In this document: positions 34,709 through 42,206 of the stretch, piece after piece
Numbering within the stretch: position 1 is the first letter of the stretch
Layout: every line of letters starts with the position of its first letter
Assembly: GCF_905201705.1 (NCBI RefSeq)
Contig: NZ_CAJKOX010000021.1
Span: 7,597 to 71,596, forward strand
DNA length: 64,000 bases
Direction: 5' to 3'
DNA from: an uncultured Marvinbryantia sp.
GTDB lineage: Bacteria; Bacillota; Clostridia; Lachnospirales; Lachnospiraceae
The notes under the pieces: generated by a model
Databases searched by the model: none
Seen by the model: only the letters and a program-made list of their open reading frames with translations
Told to the model about the DNA's origin: nothing
Made by a program: the position numbers and the translations under genes

Positions 34709-34778
34709 AAGCTTCTTCCCCCTGTTGTCTTAACCTTCCCCCGCGGACGTCTCTGTTCCGAAAATCTCTGGATCCCGG

Positions 34779-34806
34779 AAACAAAAACGGCGCCGCGAGG
34801 CGCCGT
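34779..34806 (-). terminator. Intrinsic terminator between the two kinase-like genes
   Basis: Perfect 8-bp stem ACGGCGCC / GGCGCCGT with a four-base loop, followed on the minus strand by TTTTTGTTT. Confidence 0.85.
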
Positions 34807-34871
34807 TTCCTGGCTTGTCCGTCGCGGCTCTCCCGCAACGGCTCGTTCTTTTGTATTATATCACACTTCTT

Positions 34872-35468
34872 CTATAATTGCATCTTTGTTCGAATAAATT
34901 TTTCCAGCATATCGGCTGTTTTTTCCAGCCCAAGACGACTGCTGTTGACAGACAGGTCATAATTTCTGGAATCGCCCCACTGTCCCGTGCAGAAATAATT
35001 GTGATAATACTTCCGCTCCCAGTCCTCTTTTTTACACATCTGCTGCGCTTCCTTCTCGGAAAGCCCGTATTTTTCCATGACGCGCTTTACCTTGCACTGC
35101 TTATCGCCCAGAACGAAGATCGTCACCAGACCGGGATTTCCTTTTAAAATTTCCTCCGCGCAGCGCCCGACAACCACAAAGGATCTTCCCTCCTGCGCCA
35201 TCTGCCGCAGATAATCAAACTGCATCTGCGCCACGTGCTCCTGGATGGAGTTGGAATGACCGCGCACGGTCCGCGAAAACAGCCGCGATTTCGGCTTTTC
35301 GTCGTATTTCTTCAGTTCCTCGTGCGCAATATCCTTTTCCTCCGCAATGTGCTCCAGAAGATTGTAGTCATAAAGCGGCAGCGCAAACCTGCGCGCCAGA
35401 TCCTCAGCGATCACATGACCGCCGCTGCCAAATTCACGTCCAACGGAAATGATCAGTTGTTTATCCAT
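34872..35468 (-). CDS. Cytidylate-kinase-like family protein (paralogue 1)
   Basis: 198 aa, same family and length as the gene at 34112-34708. Seen: SVGREFGSGGHVIAEDLARR (residues about 7-26), RSFVVVGRCAEEILKGNPGL, VKRVMEKYGLSEKEAQQMCK and NYDLSVNSSRLGLEKTADML. ATG at 35468 with AGGAGG 8 nt upstream; a GTG 9 nt earlier lies within that site and is rejected. It follows the permease gene by 12 nt, so it belongs to the secreted protein-permease-kinase operon. A nucleotide link to the permease is only a guess. Confidence 0.85.
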   Translation of the reverse strand: MDKQLIISVGREFGSGGHVIAEDLARRFALPLYDYNLLEHIAEEKDIAHEELKKYDEKPKSRLFSRTVRGHSNSIQEHVAQMQFDYLRQMAQEGRSFVVVGRCAEEILKGNPGLVTIFVLGDKQCKVKRVMEKYGLSEKEAQQMCKKEDWERKYYHNYFCTGQWGDSRNYDLSVNSSRLGLEKTADMLEKFIRTKMQL

Positions 35469-35480
35469 GCTCTTCACCTC

Positions 35481-36830
35481 CTAAAAATAACGCAGATAAA
35501 TGCATGCCATCGAGATCAGCACCACAAGGATCGTGGCGGGCGCCATATACCGGCAGTATTTGCCCCATCCGATCATGTGACCGTTTTTCGCTGCCACGGA
35601 GATGCCGACTACATTTGCGGAAGCTCCGATCGGTGTCGCACTGCCTCCGATATCTGTTCCGATCGCCAGCGTCCACGCCAGCACCGGAAGAGCCACGCCC
35701 TGCGACGCCGCCAGACTCTTGATGATCGGGATCATGGTCGCCGCAAACGGGATATTATCCACAAATGCGCTGGCAACCGCGGAGATCCACAGTACGATCG
35801 CGATCATCAGCATCGCATTGCCCTCGCTGATATCGGCAATAAATCCGGCGATTACTTCCAGAATGCCCGTCTGCTCCAGACCGCCAACTACCACGAACAG
35901 TCCGATGAAGAACAGCAGCGTTTTATAATCCACCTTTTTGATCAGCACGATCGCATCTCTTCCCGCAGCGATCAGCGTGACGATGCCGATCACCGTGCCG
36001 ATAGTCGAAACGGTCAGCCCCGTCTGCGCGTGCGTTACCAGCAGAACCACTGTAACCGCGAAAATAATGCAGCTAATGGTAAAATCCTTTTTGTTTTCAA
36101 TCGCGTCCTTCGGATTCAGAGAAGCCGCCTGCACCACTGCCTGCCCGCCGCTCAGCTCCTTGTGGAAGCATATGTAAAAATAAATGATAACAAATACCAG
36201 GCAGATCAGCGCGATCAGACCAGTGTTTGTCACAAAATCACCGAAGGTATATCCAAGAGACGTACCGATAATGATGTTAGGCGGATCTCCGCACATGGTT
36301 GCCGATCCACCCAGGTTCGCGCAGAACACCTCCGCTAAGATCACCGGAACCGGGTTAAACTCCAGAAGCCGCGCAAGCTCCACCGTAACCGCTGCAAGGA
36401 ACAGAATTACCGTGATGCTGTCGATAAACATTGCCAGCACAAACGACATCATCATAAAGGTGACGAAGATGCGCACCGCTTTATATTTTACAAGTCTTGC
36501 AATGCACAGGCAGAGCCAGCGGAAAAAGCCCGCTCTTCCCATTCCCTCCACCATCACCATCATACCGGCAATGAAGAAGATCGTCTCCCAGTTGATGCCT
36601 GCCGAGCTCTCGGAAGCCTCGCCCGCCGAGTACCAGAAGCCCGGCGTAAAAATGCTGCCAACATTCAGCGTATCGATCACCGCCGAACCGCTGTGCATGC
36701 AGACGCCAAATACCAGGATCAGCATCAGCAGCCCGCATCCCAGAGACGCCAGATGACGTTCAATTTTTTCGGATACGATCAGCGCAAACATTGCAATAAA
36801 AATTACAACAGCTACAATCTGTGCTACCAT
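35481..36830 (-). CDS. SLC13/ArsB/NhaD-type ion or anion permease
   Basis: Polytopic membrane transporter, 449 aa, about eleven helices, ion-transporter superfamily (CitM/ArsB/NhaD relatives). Duplicated family loops: NWETIFFIAGMMVMVEGMG (about residue 80), CANLGGSATMCGDPPNIIIG (about 170-190) and in the second half FVDNIPFAATMIPIIKSLA and TDIGGSATPIGASANVVGIS. The substrate (arsenite, dicarboxylate, Na/H) cannot be decided; ArsB-like and SLC13-like readings are both possible, and no arsR or arsC gene is near. Preceded by a small secreted protein, followed by a kinase-like gene. Confidence 0.82.
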   Translation of the reverse strand: MVAQIVAVVIFIAMFALIVSEKIERHLASLGCGLLMLILVFGVCMHSGSAVIDTLNVGSIFTPGFWYSAGEASESSAGINWETIFFIAGMMVMVEGMGRAGFFRWLCLCIARLVKYKAVRIFVTFMMMSFVLAMFIDSITVILFLAAVTVELARLLEFNPVPVILAEVFCANLGGSATMCGDPPNIIIGTSLGYTFGDFVTNTGLIALICLVFVIIYFYICFHKELSGGQAVVQAASLNPKDAIENKKDFTISCIIFAVTVVLLVTHAQTGLTVSTIGTVIGIVTLIAAGRDAIVLIKKVDYKTLLFFIGLFVVVGGLEQTGILEVIAGFIADISEGNAMLMIAIVLWISAVASAFVDNIPFAATMIPIIKSLAASQGVALPVLAWTLAIGTDIGGSATPIGASANVVGISVAAKNGHMIGWGKYCRYMAPATILVVLISMACIYLRYF

Positions 36831-36843
36831 AAATTTTTCCTCC

Positions 36844-37296
36844 TCAGTTGATTTCTTTTATGAAAACGTTCCCGTTCTCCTTTCCGAAAACACTGAGGTT
36901 ATTCTTTTTTCCGTCCTGCCGGTGCGCATAGCAGACCGCAATGCTCCTTCCGGAATTTTTCTGCATATGCTCGGCACAGTGCCGCTCAAACAGCGTCAGC
37001 GCACAGCCCGGATATTCCTGTACCAGATCCAGGATATCCCTGCTCTCTATGAGCTTTCGACTGCGTGCCGCCCGCTGTACACAGGCATCGGGCATCTCGT
37101 TTCCCATCTGCTCCTCTGTGCAGATTCCCCAGTCAACCAGCATACGCTCTTCCCGGCGGATATGCTGACGGCATATCTCCTCCTCCATGCATGTATTTGA
37201 AAAATCAGCGTTTACTCCTTCCATGTACATGCCGGATAACGTCAGGATCAGCACAAGCAGACGGCACACCCATTTTCTTACTACCAGACTTTTCAT
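36844..37296 (-). CDS. Small secreted protein of unknown function
   Basis: 150 aa, not recognised. It starts MKSLVVRKWVCRLLVLILTL, a signal peptide or single N-terminal helix (about 1-27), and then a soluble, Cys- and Glu/Arg-rich domain with CMEEEICRQHIRREERM and AVCYAHRQDGKKNNLSV, the latter reminiscent of a beta strand pair. Five or so Cys outside the helix could form disulfides. The ATG at 37296 has AGAGGTG upstream. First gene of the operon with the permease (13 nt) and kinase-like gene. Confidence 0.6.
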   Translation of the reverse strand: MKSLVVRKWVCRLLVLILTLSGMYMEGVNADFSNTCMEEEICRQHIRREERMLVDWGICTEEQMGNEMPDACVQRAARSRKLIESRDILDLVQEYPGCALTLFERHCAEHMQKNSGRSIAVCYAHRQDGKKNNLSVFGKENGNVFIKEIN

Positions 37297-37316
37297 AAAC
37301 ACACCTCTCTTCCGCT

Positions 37317-37344
37317 ATTATAATCATTTTTTTTTAAAATGCAA
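37317..37344 (-). promoter_or_regulatory. Predicted SigA promoter of the secreted protein-permease operon
   Basis: Minus strand TTGCAT (37339-37344), 16-bp spacer, perfect TATAAT (37317-37322). Confidence 0.55.
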
Positions 37345-37388
37345 TTCTTTTTTTTGAAAGGTGTTTTTATGTGTCCGGCAAAAAATAT

Positions 37389-38453
37389 CTATTTCAATTC
37401 CAGACGCACCTTATCCAGGTATCCTGGCAACCCGCCCGGATATTGCTCCTGAAGCGCCTCTGCCGACGGTTCCTCCCCGACTTCAGAAACCTCTATCGGG
37501 TAACGTCTGCACAGCTCTATATCAAAATAAGACGCTGTATCCACTGCCGGTGTGCCGCAATCCATATCGAGCACCAGCATCCCGGTTTCCTCATCATAAT
37601 CGACCGCATCAAATTCCAGCCAGTTTTCCTGTTCGTCTGTCAGGCAGAGAAAATAGTTGATTTCCGTGTACTGATCATCGCCCTCACCGCAGAAGGTCCG
37701 CGGATCACCCTCCATCTGCACACGGATACGCGCCGAGGCATCCGTGTAGGTCATATCCTGCACATGGAATATAAGATCCTCCGTTTTGAGCGTCCGGTTG
37801 ATCGAAAGCGTCGCAGTCTGCTCCATAATGCTTTCCTTAGTCGTCTCAAATGCAAATGTAAAATCAGCAAGCCCGTCAACCGTTCCGTCCTCCTGAGACT
37901 GCACAAAACGAATCATCAGAGTGACATCATTGATTTCCTGGGGGATCGCCCCCTCCTCGTAAGGCGCAAGCAATACATACTGCCCCTCTTCCCCCGTCTC
38001 ATAATTTTTCAGCATCAGTGTATCGACATATTCTCCATTTATGTAAATCGCACCGTAGTACAGCCACGGATGTCCCGTCACGATTCCATCCTCCCACGAG
38101 ACCTCCACGGCCGCCCTGATATTGCTGGCATCGATCAATACCTCCTTCAGGGTCATGCTGACGCCGTCCTTCGTCTGCGTTTCATCAACCACTTCCGTGT
38201 ACTGCCGCAGATCGTTGTCATTTCCCATCCATTCTGCAAGCCGGGTGGTAAAGCTGCTGATCGCCTCCGCCACTTGTTTGTGAAAAACACCGCCAAGTCC
38301 TGCCGCCGCTATCAGCAGCATACATGCCGCGCGTATCCCTGCCCGCCGGAAATACGGTCTTTTTTTCTGTTCCCAATCCTTTCCCGCTGCGTCAACAAAA
38401 ACATCGTCCGCGCACTGCAGCGCTTCCAGTAATTCAAAATGCTTCTGACTCAT
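37389..38453 (-). CDS. DUF4179 membrane protein, probable anti-sigma factor
   Basis: 354 aa. An N-terminal cytoplasmic stretch (about 1-38, MSQKHFELLEALQCADDVFV) precedes one membrane helix (about 40-57) and an extracytoplasmic DUF4179 beta domain (about 75-165; KDGVSMTLKEVLIDASNIRA) with a longer C-terminal part. Genes of this type sit directly after ECF-like sigma factors in many Clostridia and Bacilli and are taken to hold the sigma factor at the membrane. It overlaps the sigma gene by 20 nt, which couples their translation. Confidence 0.8.
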   Translation of the reverse strand: MSQKHFELLEALQCADDVFVDAAGKDWEQKKRPYFRRAGIRAACMLLIAAAGLGGVFHKQVAEAISSFTTRLAEWMGNDNDLRQYTEVVDETQTKDGVSMTLKEVLIDASNIRAAVEVSWEDGIVTGHPWLYYGAIYINGEYVDTLMLKNYETGEEGQYVLLAPYEEGAIPQEINDVTLMIRFVQSQEDGTVDGLADFTFAFETTKESIMEQTATLSINRTLKTEDLIFHVQDMTYTDASARIRVQMEGDPRTFCGEGDDQYTEINYFLCLTDEQENWLEFDAVDYDEETGMLVLDMDCGTPAVDTASYFDIELCRRYPIEVSEVGEEPSAEALQEQYPGGLPGYLDKVRLELK

Positions 38454-39033
38454 AGTGTTCTCCTTTCTTCCCTGAAATCCATTTCTCCGCCTGCAGGCGC
38501 TTGTACAGCTTCTTTCTGCTCCGATACAGGCTCGCCTTGATCCCGTTCACTGTCCTGCCGTGGCGCGCCGCGATCTCCTTTTCCCGATCCAGATACCAAT
38601 ATCGCCTCAGGAAAATATCCCGGTCCGCCTCCGGCAGACTGCGCAGAAAATTGTTGATCACATGCGTCAGCTCTCTTGCGGTAATCTCCTCCTCCAGCGG
38701 ATCCGAGAGCAGGCTGTTCAGTACACCGGTTTCCTGCTCAATATGTACCAGATGCAGATCCGCCCTCTTTGCTGCGTATTTCTTCCGCAGACAGTCGATC
38801 GCAAAGCCCCGCGTGATCCTGCCCACAAACGCAGGCAGGTTCGCCGGGCGCTTCGGCGGCATATACGACCACGCCGCCAGCCAGGTGTCATTTACACACT
38901 CCTCCGCATCCTCGATACTGCCCACAAAATTCAGGGCGATCCTGTGGCAATAGGCGTGATACTTCGCACTCAGCTCCTTAATCGCATTTTCATCCCTGCA
39001 AAAGAAAAGATCAATAATCTCAATATCCTCCAT
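38434..39033 (-). CDS. ECF-type RNA polymerase sigma factor
   Basis: 199 aa sigma-70 family protein. Region 2 (about 10-85): NAIKELSAKYHAYCHRIALN, EDAEECVNDTWLAAW, ITRGFAIDCLRKKYAAKR. Region 4 (about 125-185): LPEADRDIFLRRYWYLDREK and the helix-turn-helix IAARHGRTVNGIKASLYRSR. Length and two-region layout fit the extracytoplasmic-function group. GGAGGACG precedes the ATG. Co-transcribed with its DUF4179 partner; a candidate self-recognised promoter is at 39063-39090. Target genes are not known. Confidence 0.92.
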   Translation of the reverse strand: MEDIEIIDLFFCRDENAIKELSAKYHAYCHRIALNFVGSIEDAEECVNDTWLAAWSYMPPKRPANLPAFVGRITRGFAIDCLRKKYAAKRADLHLVHIEQETGVLNSLLSDPLEEEITARELTHVINNFLRSLPEADRDIFLRRYWYLDREKEIAARHGRTVNGIKASLYRSRKKLYKRLQAEKWISGKKGEHYESEAF

Positions 39034-39062
39034 ACCGTCCTCCTTTCGTGCTTCTATAATAA

Positions 39063-39090
39063 TATTCGTAAAATCGTGGGAAAAGTGTCA
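39063..39090 (-). promoter_or_regulatory. Candidate ECF-type promoter of the sigma-DUF4179 operon
   Basis: Minus strand TGACAC (39085-39090), 16-bp spacer, CGAATA (39063-39068), resembling the AAC/CGWA pattern of autoregulated ECF promoters. No good SigA promoter was seen here. Confidence 0.35.
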
Positions 39091-39097
39091 CAAAAAC

Positions 39098-39126
39098 TTG
39101 TATCTGATAAAAAAATATGTTATAGT
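39098..39126 (+). promoter_or_regulatory. Predicted promoter of the antisense (antitoxin) RNA
   Basis: TTGTAT (39098-39103), 17-bp spacer, TATAGT (39121-39126). Transcription would begin near 39133. Confidence 0.6.
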
Positions 39127-39132
39127 CAAATA

Positions 39133-39234
39133 GAAAAGAACAACCGCCCACAGGGTGGGTTGACCTTTAGCAGAATAAATAAAAGCAGAAAATCCCACTC
39201 CATCCGCTCGGTCAAAGTTTAGGGGTGGTTTTTT
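39133..39234 (+). ncRNA. Predicted antitoxin RNA of the type I toxin-antitoxin locus
   Basis: About 100 nt between the promoter at 39098-39126 and an intrinsic terminator (stem CCACTCC / GGGGTGG, 39195-39201 and 39222-39228, then six T). It is antisense to the 3' part of the predicted toxin mRNA, the arrangement of Bacillus RatA with txpA. Confidence 0.65.
39153..39167 (+). repeat. 15-bp inverted repeat flanking the toxin gene, copy 1
   Basis: GGGTGGGTTGACCTT, exact reverse complement of 39369-39383. In the toxin mRNA the two would pair the 3' end with the 5' leader. Confidence 0.85.
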
Positions 39235-39247
39235 CTGCCCAGGTACA

Positions 39248-39340
39248 TTACTTTAAATTTAAAAAAATAAATGTCAGCAACGCCAAAATGAACATTCCAA
39301 ACGCCATGAGATCCTGGAAATCAAAATTACGATTGTTCAT
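39248..39340 (-). CDS. Small hydrophobic type I toxin (TxpA/holin-like)
   Basis: 30-residue peptide: a polar N-terminus (MNNRNFDFQD), then a single helix LMAFGMFILALLTFIFLNL and a Lys end. The pattern (S/A)FGMFILALLTFI is the signature of the 'putative holin-like toxin' family, small membrane toxins of type I systems. The ribosome site GGAGGTGAT is an almost full match to the 16S rRNA end, 8 nt before the ATG. The longer in-frame start upstream is rejected. It has a promoter at 39405-39433. The mRNA carries a 15-nt segment near its 5' end that can pair with its 3' end, and a convergent antisense RNA. Confidence 0.75.
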   Translation of the reverse strand: MNNRNFDFQDLMAFGMFILALLTFIFLNLK

Positions 39341-39368
39341 CCGCATCACCTCCATCCTATGTAGAATG

Positions 39369-39383
39369 AAGGTCAACCCACCC
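39369..39383 (-). repeat. 15-bp inverted repeat flanking the toxin gene, copy 2
   Basis: AAGGTCAACCCACCC on the plus strand; partner of 39153-39167. It lies in the toxin leader, about 15 nt after the predicted transcription start. Confidence 0.85.
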
Positions 39384-39404
39384 CGCAACACAGTTGTCTT
39401 TTTT

Positions 39405-39433
39405 ATCATATCACATTTTCGTTTATTATTCAA
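39405..39433 (-). promoter_or_regulatory. Predicted promoter of the toxin gene
   Basis: Minus strand TTGAAT (39428-39433), 17-bp spacer, TATGAT (39405-39410). Start near 39398, giving a leader of about 58 nt. Confidence 0.65.
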
Positions 39434-39493
39434 TTATATTATTTGTCACGCATCAAATTATATGTGAATCTGTAAATTGAATTTTCTTTGGGA

Positions 39494-39522
39494 TTGCACT
39501 TTTTGTCAAAATTCGATATACT
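39494..39522 (+). promoter_or_regulatory. Predicted promoter of the YesL-like gene
   Basis: TTGCAC (39494-39499), 17-bp spacer, TATACT (39517-39522), about 37 bp before the ATG. Confidence 0.6.
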
Positions 39523-39559
39523 ATTATTTATATCTAAAATAATATCCCGAGGTGATAAC

Positions 39560-40342
39560 ATGAGTCGTTTTTTTAACATGGACAATGGATTTTTCCAGGT
39601 TTTATCCCGGATTGCAGATTTGATGATTTTAAATATTATTTTTCTGATAACCTGCATCCCCATCGTTACGATCGGTGCCGCCTGGACAGCTCTCTATTAC
39701 GTAACGCTGAAGATGATCCGCAATGAAGAATCTTACATTGTGCGCAGTTACTTTAAGTCGTTCAAAGAAAATTTCAAGCAGTCCACTATCATGTGGCTGA
39801 TCGCCCTCGTGCTGCTTGTCCTGCTTTTCTTTGATTACCGCATTGTAAATGTGATGGACGGAACCATCAGACAGGCAATGCTGATCGGTCTGACAGTCGT
39901 GGCGCTGTTTCTGGCAATGATATTGACATACCTGTTCCCGCTGCAGTCGAAGTTTTACAATACTATCAAAAATACCACCAAAAATGCACTTCTGATGTCC
40001 ATCCGCCATCTGCCGCAGACGGTCATCATGCTGGTGATCACGGTCGCAGCCGTGCTTATTACATTCTTCAACAACTGGACGATCTCCTATGGACTTCTGT
40101 TCTGGATTTTATTGGGATTCGCCACCATCGCCCTGGCAAACTCCTGGTTCCTGGTGCGCATTTTTGATAAGTATATTCCGAAGGATGAAGAGGAAGAGAC
40201 GCCTGCCCCGGACGAAGAATTCACGGTGCCGACTATGGAAGAAAAAATTGCGGAATTCCGTGCGGCGGACAATGCCGCGGAAGAGCTTTCGGAAACACCG
40301 ACGGATAACGATAACGATGGTGTTTCTGATGACGACCAGTAA
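39560..40342 (+). CDS. YesL family (DUF624) membrane protein
   Basis: 260 aa, about five helices (residues 20-42, 70-95, 105-128, 145-165, 175-198) after the typical opening MSRFFNMDNGFFQVLSRIAD, with the family's Tyr-Val-Thr-Leu-Lys-Met stretch after helix 1. The C-terminal 55 residues are acidic and unstructured. YesL proteins are often encoded with YesM/YesN and sugar importers; their function is unknown. GAGGTG precedes the ATG. It is convergent with the DctP-like gene; about 60 bp lie between the two stops. Confidence 0.85.
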   Translation: MSRFFNMDNGFFQVLSRIADLMILNIIFLITCIPIVTIGAAWTALYYVTLKMIRNEESYIVRSYFKSFKENFKQSTIMWLIALVLLVLLFFDYRIVNVMDGTIRQAMLIGLTVVALFLAMILTYLFPLQSKFYNTIKNTTKNALLMSIRHLPQTVIMLVITVAAVLITFFNNWTISYGLLFWILLGFATIALANSWFLVRIFDKYIPKDEEEETPAPDEEFTVPTMEEKIAEFRAADNAAEELSETPTDNDNDGVSDDDQ

Positions 40343-40401
40343 TTTCCCGAAAACCTTTCTTGCTGCCAAAGATTAACGGGAGCTTTAATCGCAAAGTCCG
40401 T

Positions 40402-41409
40402 TTACAGCTCCCGTATCCTCTCAATAATATCCATATACTCCCCGCAGTATTTCTGATAAACCGGTTCCACCGCCGCGCGGAAGCGCTCTTTTTCTTCATC
40501 CGAGATCTCGATCACAACCGTGCCGTTTTTCACTGCCTTTTCCTGCGACTGCTTTTCCTGCAGCTTCCACAGCCTGCGTTCCAGACGGGCGGATTCCTTG
40601 GCGCACTCCAGAATAATCTCCTGATCCTCCTCTGAAAGCTTCTCCCACGTGTGTGCAGACACAAGCTGCATCTCCGGCACGCGCGTGTGCTCATCCACAG
40701 TATAATACTTTGCCACCTCGTCGTGGTTCATCGCCTTGTAGGACGGCCAGTTGTTTTCCGCTCCGTCGACCTCGCCCAGCTGAATGCTCGAATACACCTC
40801 GCTGTAGGCAATCTGAACAGCGGTGGCACCGAGTGCCTCCACCATATCCGCCATCATATCCGATTCCTGCACGCGGATCGTCATTCCCTGCAGATCCTCC
40901 AGGCATGTGATCTGTTTTTGCGACGTATAGAAATTGCGCACGCCCGCATCGTACCAGCTAAGCCCTACCAGACCGACCTCACCCGCCTTCTCCAGGAAAT
41001 AGTCGCCGATCTCACCGCTGAGCACCTCCCACATATGTGTGGAATCCCGATAGAGGTACGGCATCTGCAGCGCATTCATCTCCGGGATAAGCTCTGCAAG
41101 CTGCGAGAGCGAGATCCTGGCAAAATCAATCCCACCATACTTCATCTGCCGCAGGACCTCTTTCTCCGCGCCAAGCTCCGCCTCCGGCTGCACGATGACC
41201 TTGATCCTGCCGTTTGTCTGCCTCTCCACCAGCTCCGCGAACCGGTAAGCTCCCAGTGTCGTCGGATAGTCCGCCGTCTGGTTTTCTGCATAATTCAGCA
41301 CATATTCCGGAACCGTTTCGCCCGTCCTGCCGATCTGCCACAGAACCGTCCCCATCAGAACACACAAAAACACTGCTCCGCCGATCAGCCACCCTTTTCT
41401 TCTGCTCAT
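40402..41409 (-). CDS. Membrane-anchored DctP-like binding protein, probable sensory partner of the YesM/YesN pair
   Basis: 335 aa TRAP-type solute receptor fold. The N-terminus is an uncleaved-looking helix (about 6-26) without lipobox. The domain has the family blocks TLGAYRFAELVERQTNGRIK, the Arg-containing GMTIRVQESDMMADMVEALG (about 160-180) and YSSIQLGEVDGAENNW. It overlaps the response regulator gene by 4 nt and is apart from the transporter's own receptor (46294-47289), so it may report ligand to the histidine kinase rather than feed the importer. Three-component systems of this kind are known in Bacillota for other binding proteins; here it is inferred from gene order. Confidence 0.85.
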   Translation of the reverse strand: MSRRKGWLIGGAVFLCVLMGTVLWQIGRTGETVPEYVLNYAENQTADYPTTLGAYRFAELVERQTNGRIKVIVQPEAELGAEKEVLRQMKYGGIDFARISLSQLAELIPEMNALQMPYLYRDSTHMWEVLSGEIGDYFLEKAGEVGLVGLSWYDAGVRNFYTSQKQITCLEDLQGMTIRVQESDMMADMVEALGATAVQIAYSEVYSSIQLGEVDGAENNWPSYKAMNHDEVAKYYTVDEHTRVPEMQLVSAHTWEKLSEEDQEIILECAKESARLERRLWKLQEKQSQEKAVKNGTVVIEISDEEKERFRAAVEPVYQKYCGEYMDIIERIREL

Positions 41410-42206
41410 ACCTTTTCACTCTCTTCTATCGCATAATTGCGGTACTCGCTCGGCGTCATCCCCGTCGTTCGCTTAAAGACTCTGGTAAAGTAATTAGAAT
41501 CGTGGAAACCCACCCGCGTGCCGATTTCTTTTATATTTACCGCAAGGTCCGGCAGCATCTTCTTTGCAAGCTCCACACGAAGCTCCGTGAGGTATACAGT
41601 AAAATTCTTATCAAAACACTGCTTGAAGATTTTGGAAAAATACGCATCGGAATATCCCATAGCGCCCGCGATATCCTGCAGGGCGATATCCTCCATATAA
41701 TGCTGCTTCAGATAATCGCCAATCGCTACCGCCACCGCGCGCATCCGTGCATTGTCAGTGTTTTTCTCCTCCTCCGCGCTCTCCATATGACGATTTTCCT
41801 TCCGCACAAGCGTCTTCTTCTGTGCCTTTTCCTCCAGCCGGATCGCCTCCTCCAGAACAGCGATCAGCTCCTCATCAGAACCGGGCTTCAACAGATAATC
41901 AAGCGCACGCACCGAAAATGCCTTTTTCGCATAGCTGAATTCATCATAAGCTGTCAGAAAAATAATGCTGCTCACGTTATCCTTTTCCCTGATCTTCGCC
42001 GCCGCTTCCAGACCGCTCATGCCGGGCATATTAATGTCAAGGATCGCGATGCTGCACCCTTCCGAAAAAAAGCGCCGCACAGCCTCCTCCCCGTTCTCCG
42101 CCTGCACTGCCTCAAGCTGCCCGTCAAAATTTTTCTGGATCTTCTTGGTCACTACCATTCGCTCAATCGGTTCGTCGTCCGCAACCAGTACCCGAAGCAT
42201 CCTCAC
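41406..42206 (-). CDS. YesN-type response regulator (REC plus AraC helix-turn-helix)
   Basis: Transcription factor, 266 aa. Receiver domain (about 4-120): acidic pair in LRVLVADDEPIE, phospho-acceptor Asp in IAILDINMPGMSGLEAA, Thr in IIFLTAYDEFSYAKKAF, Lys in DYLLKPGSDEEL. C-terminal AraC-type DNA-binding domain (about 165-260): IAGAMGYSDAYFSKIFKQ and IGTRVGFHDSNYFTRVFKRT. The start overlaps the kinase stop by 4 nt. Likely target: the TRAP operon upstream. Confidence 0.94.
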   Translation of the reverse strand: MRMLRVLVADDEPIERMVVTKKIQKNFDGQLEAVQAENGEEAVRRFFSEGCSIAILDINMPGMSGLEAAAKIREKDNVSSIIFLTAYDEFSYAKKAFSVRALDYLLKPGSDEELIAVLEEAIRLEEKAQKKTLVRKENRHMESAEEEKNTDNARMRAVAVAIGDYLKQHYMEDIALQDIAGAMGYSDAYFSKIFKQCFDKNFTVYLTELRVELAKKMLPDLAVNIKEIGTRVGFHDSNYFTRVFKRTTGMTPSEYRNYAIEESEKV

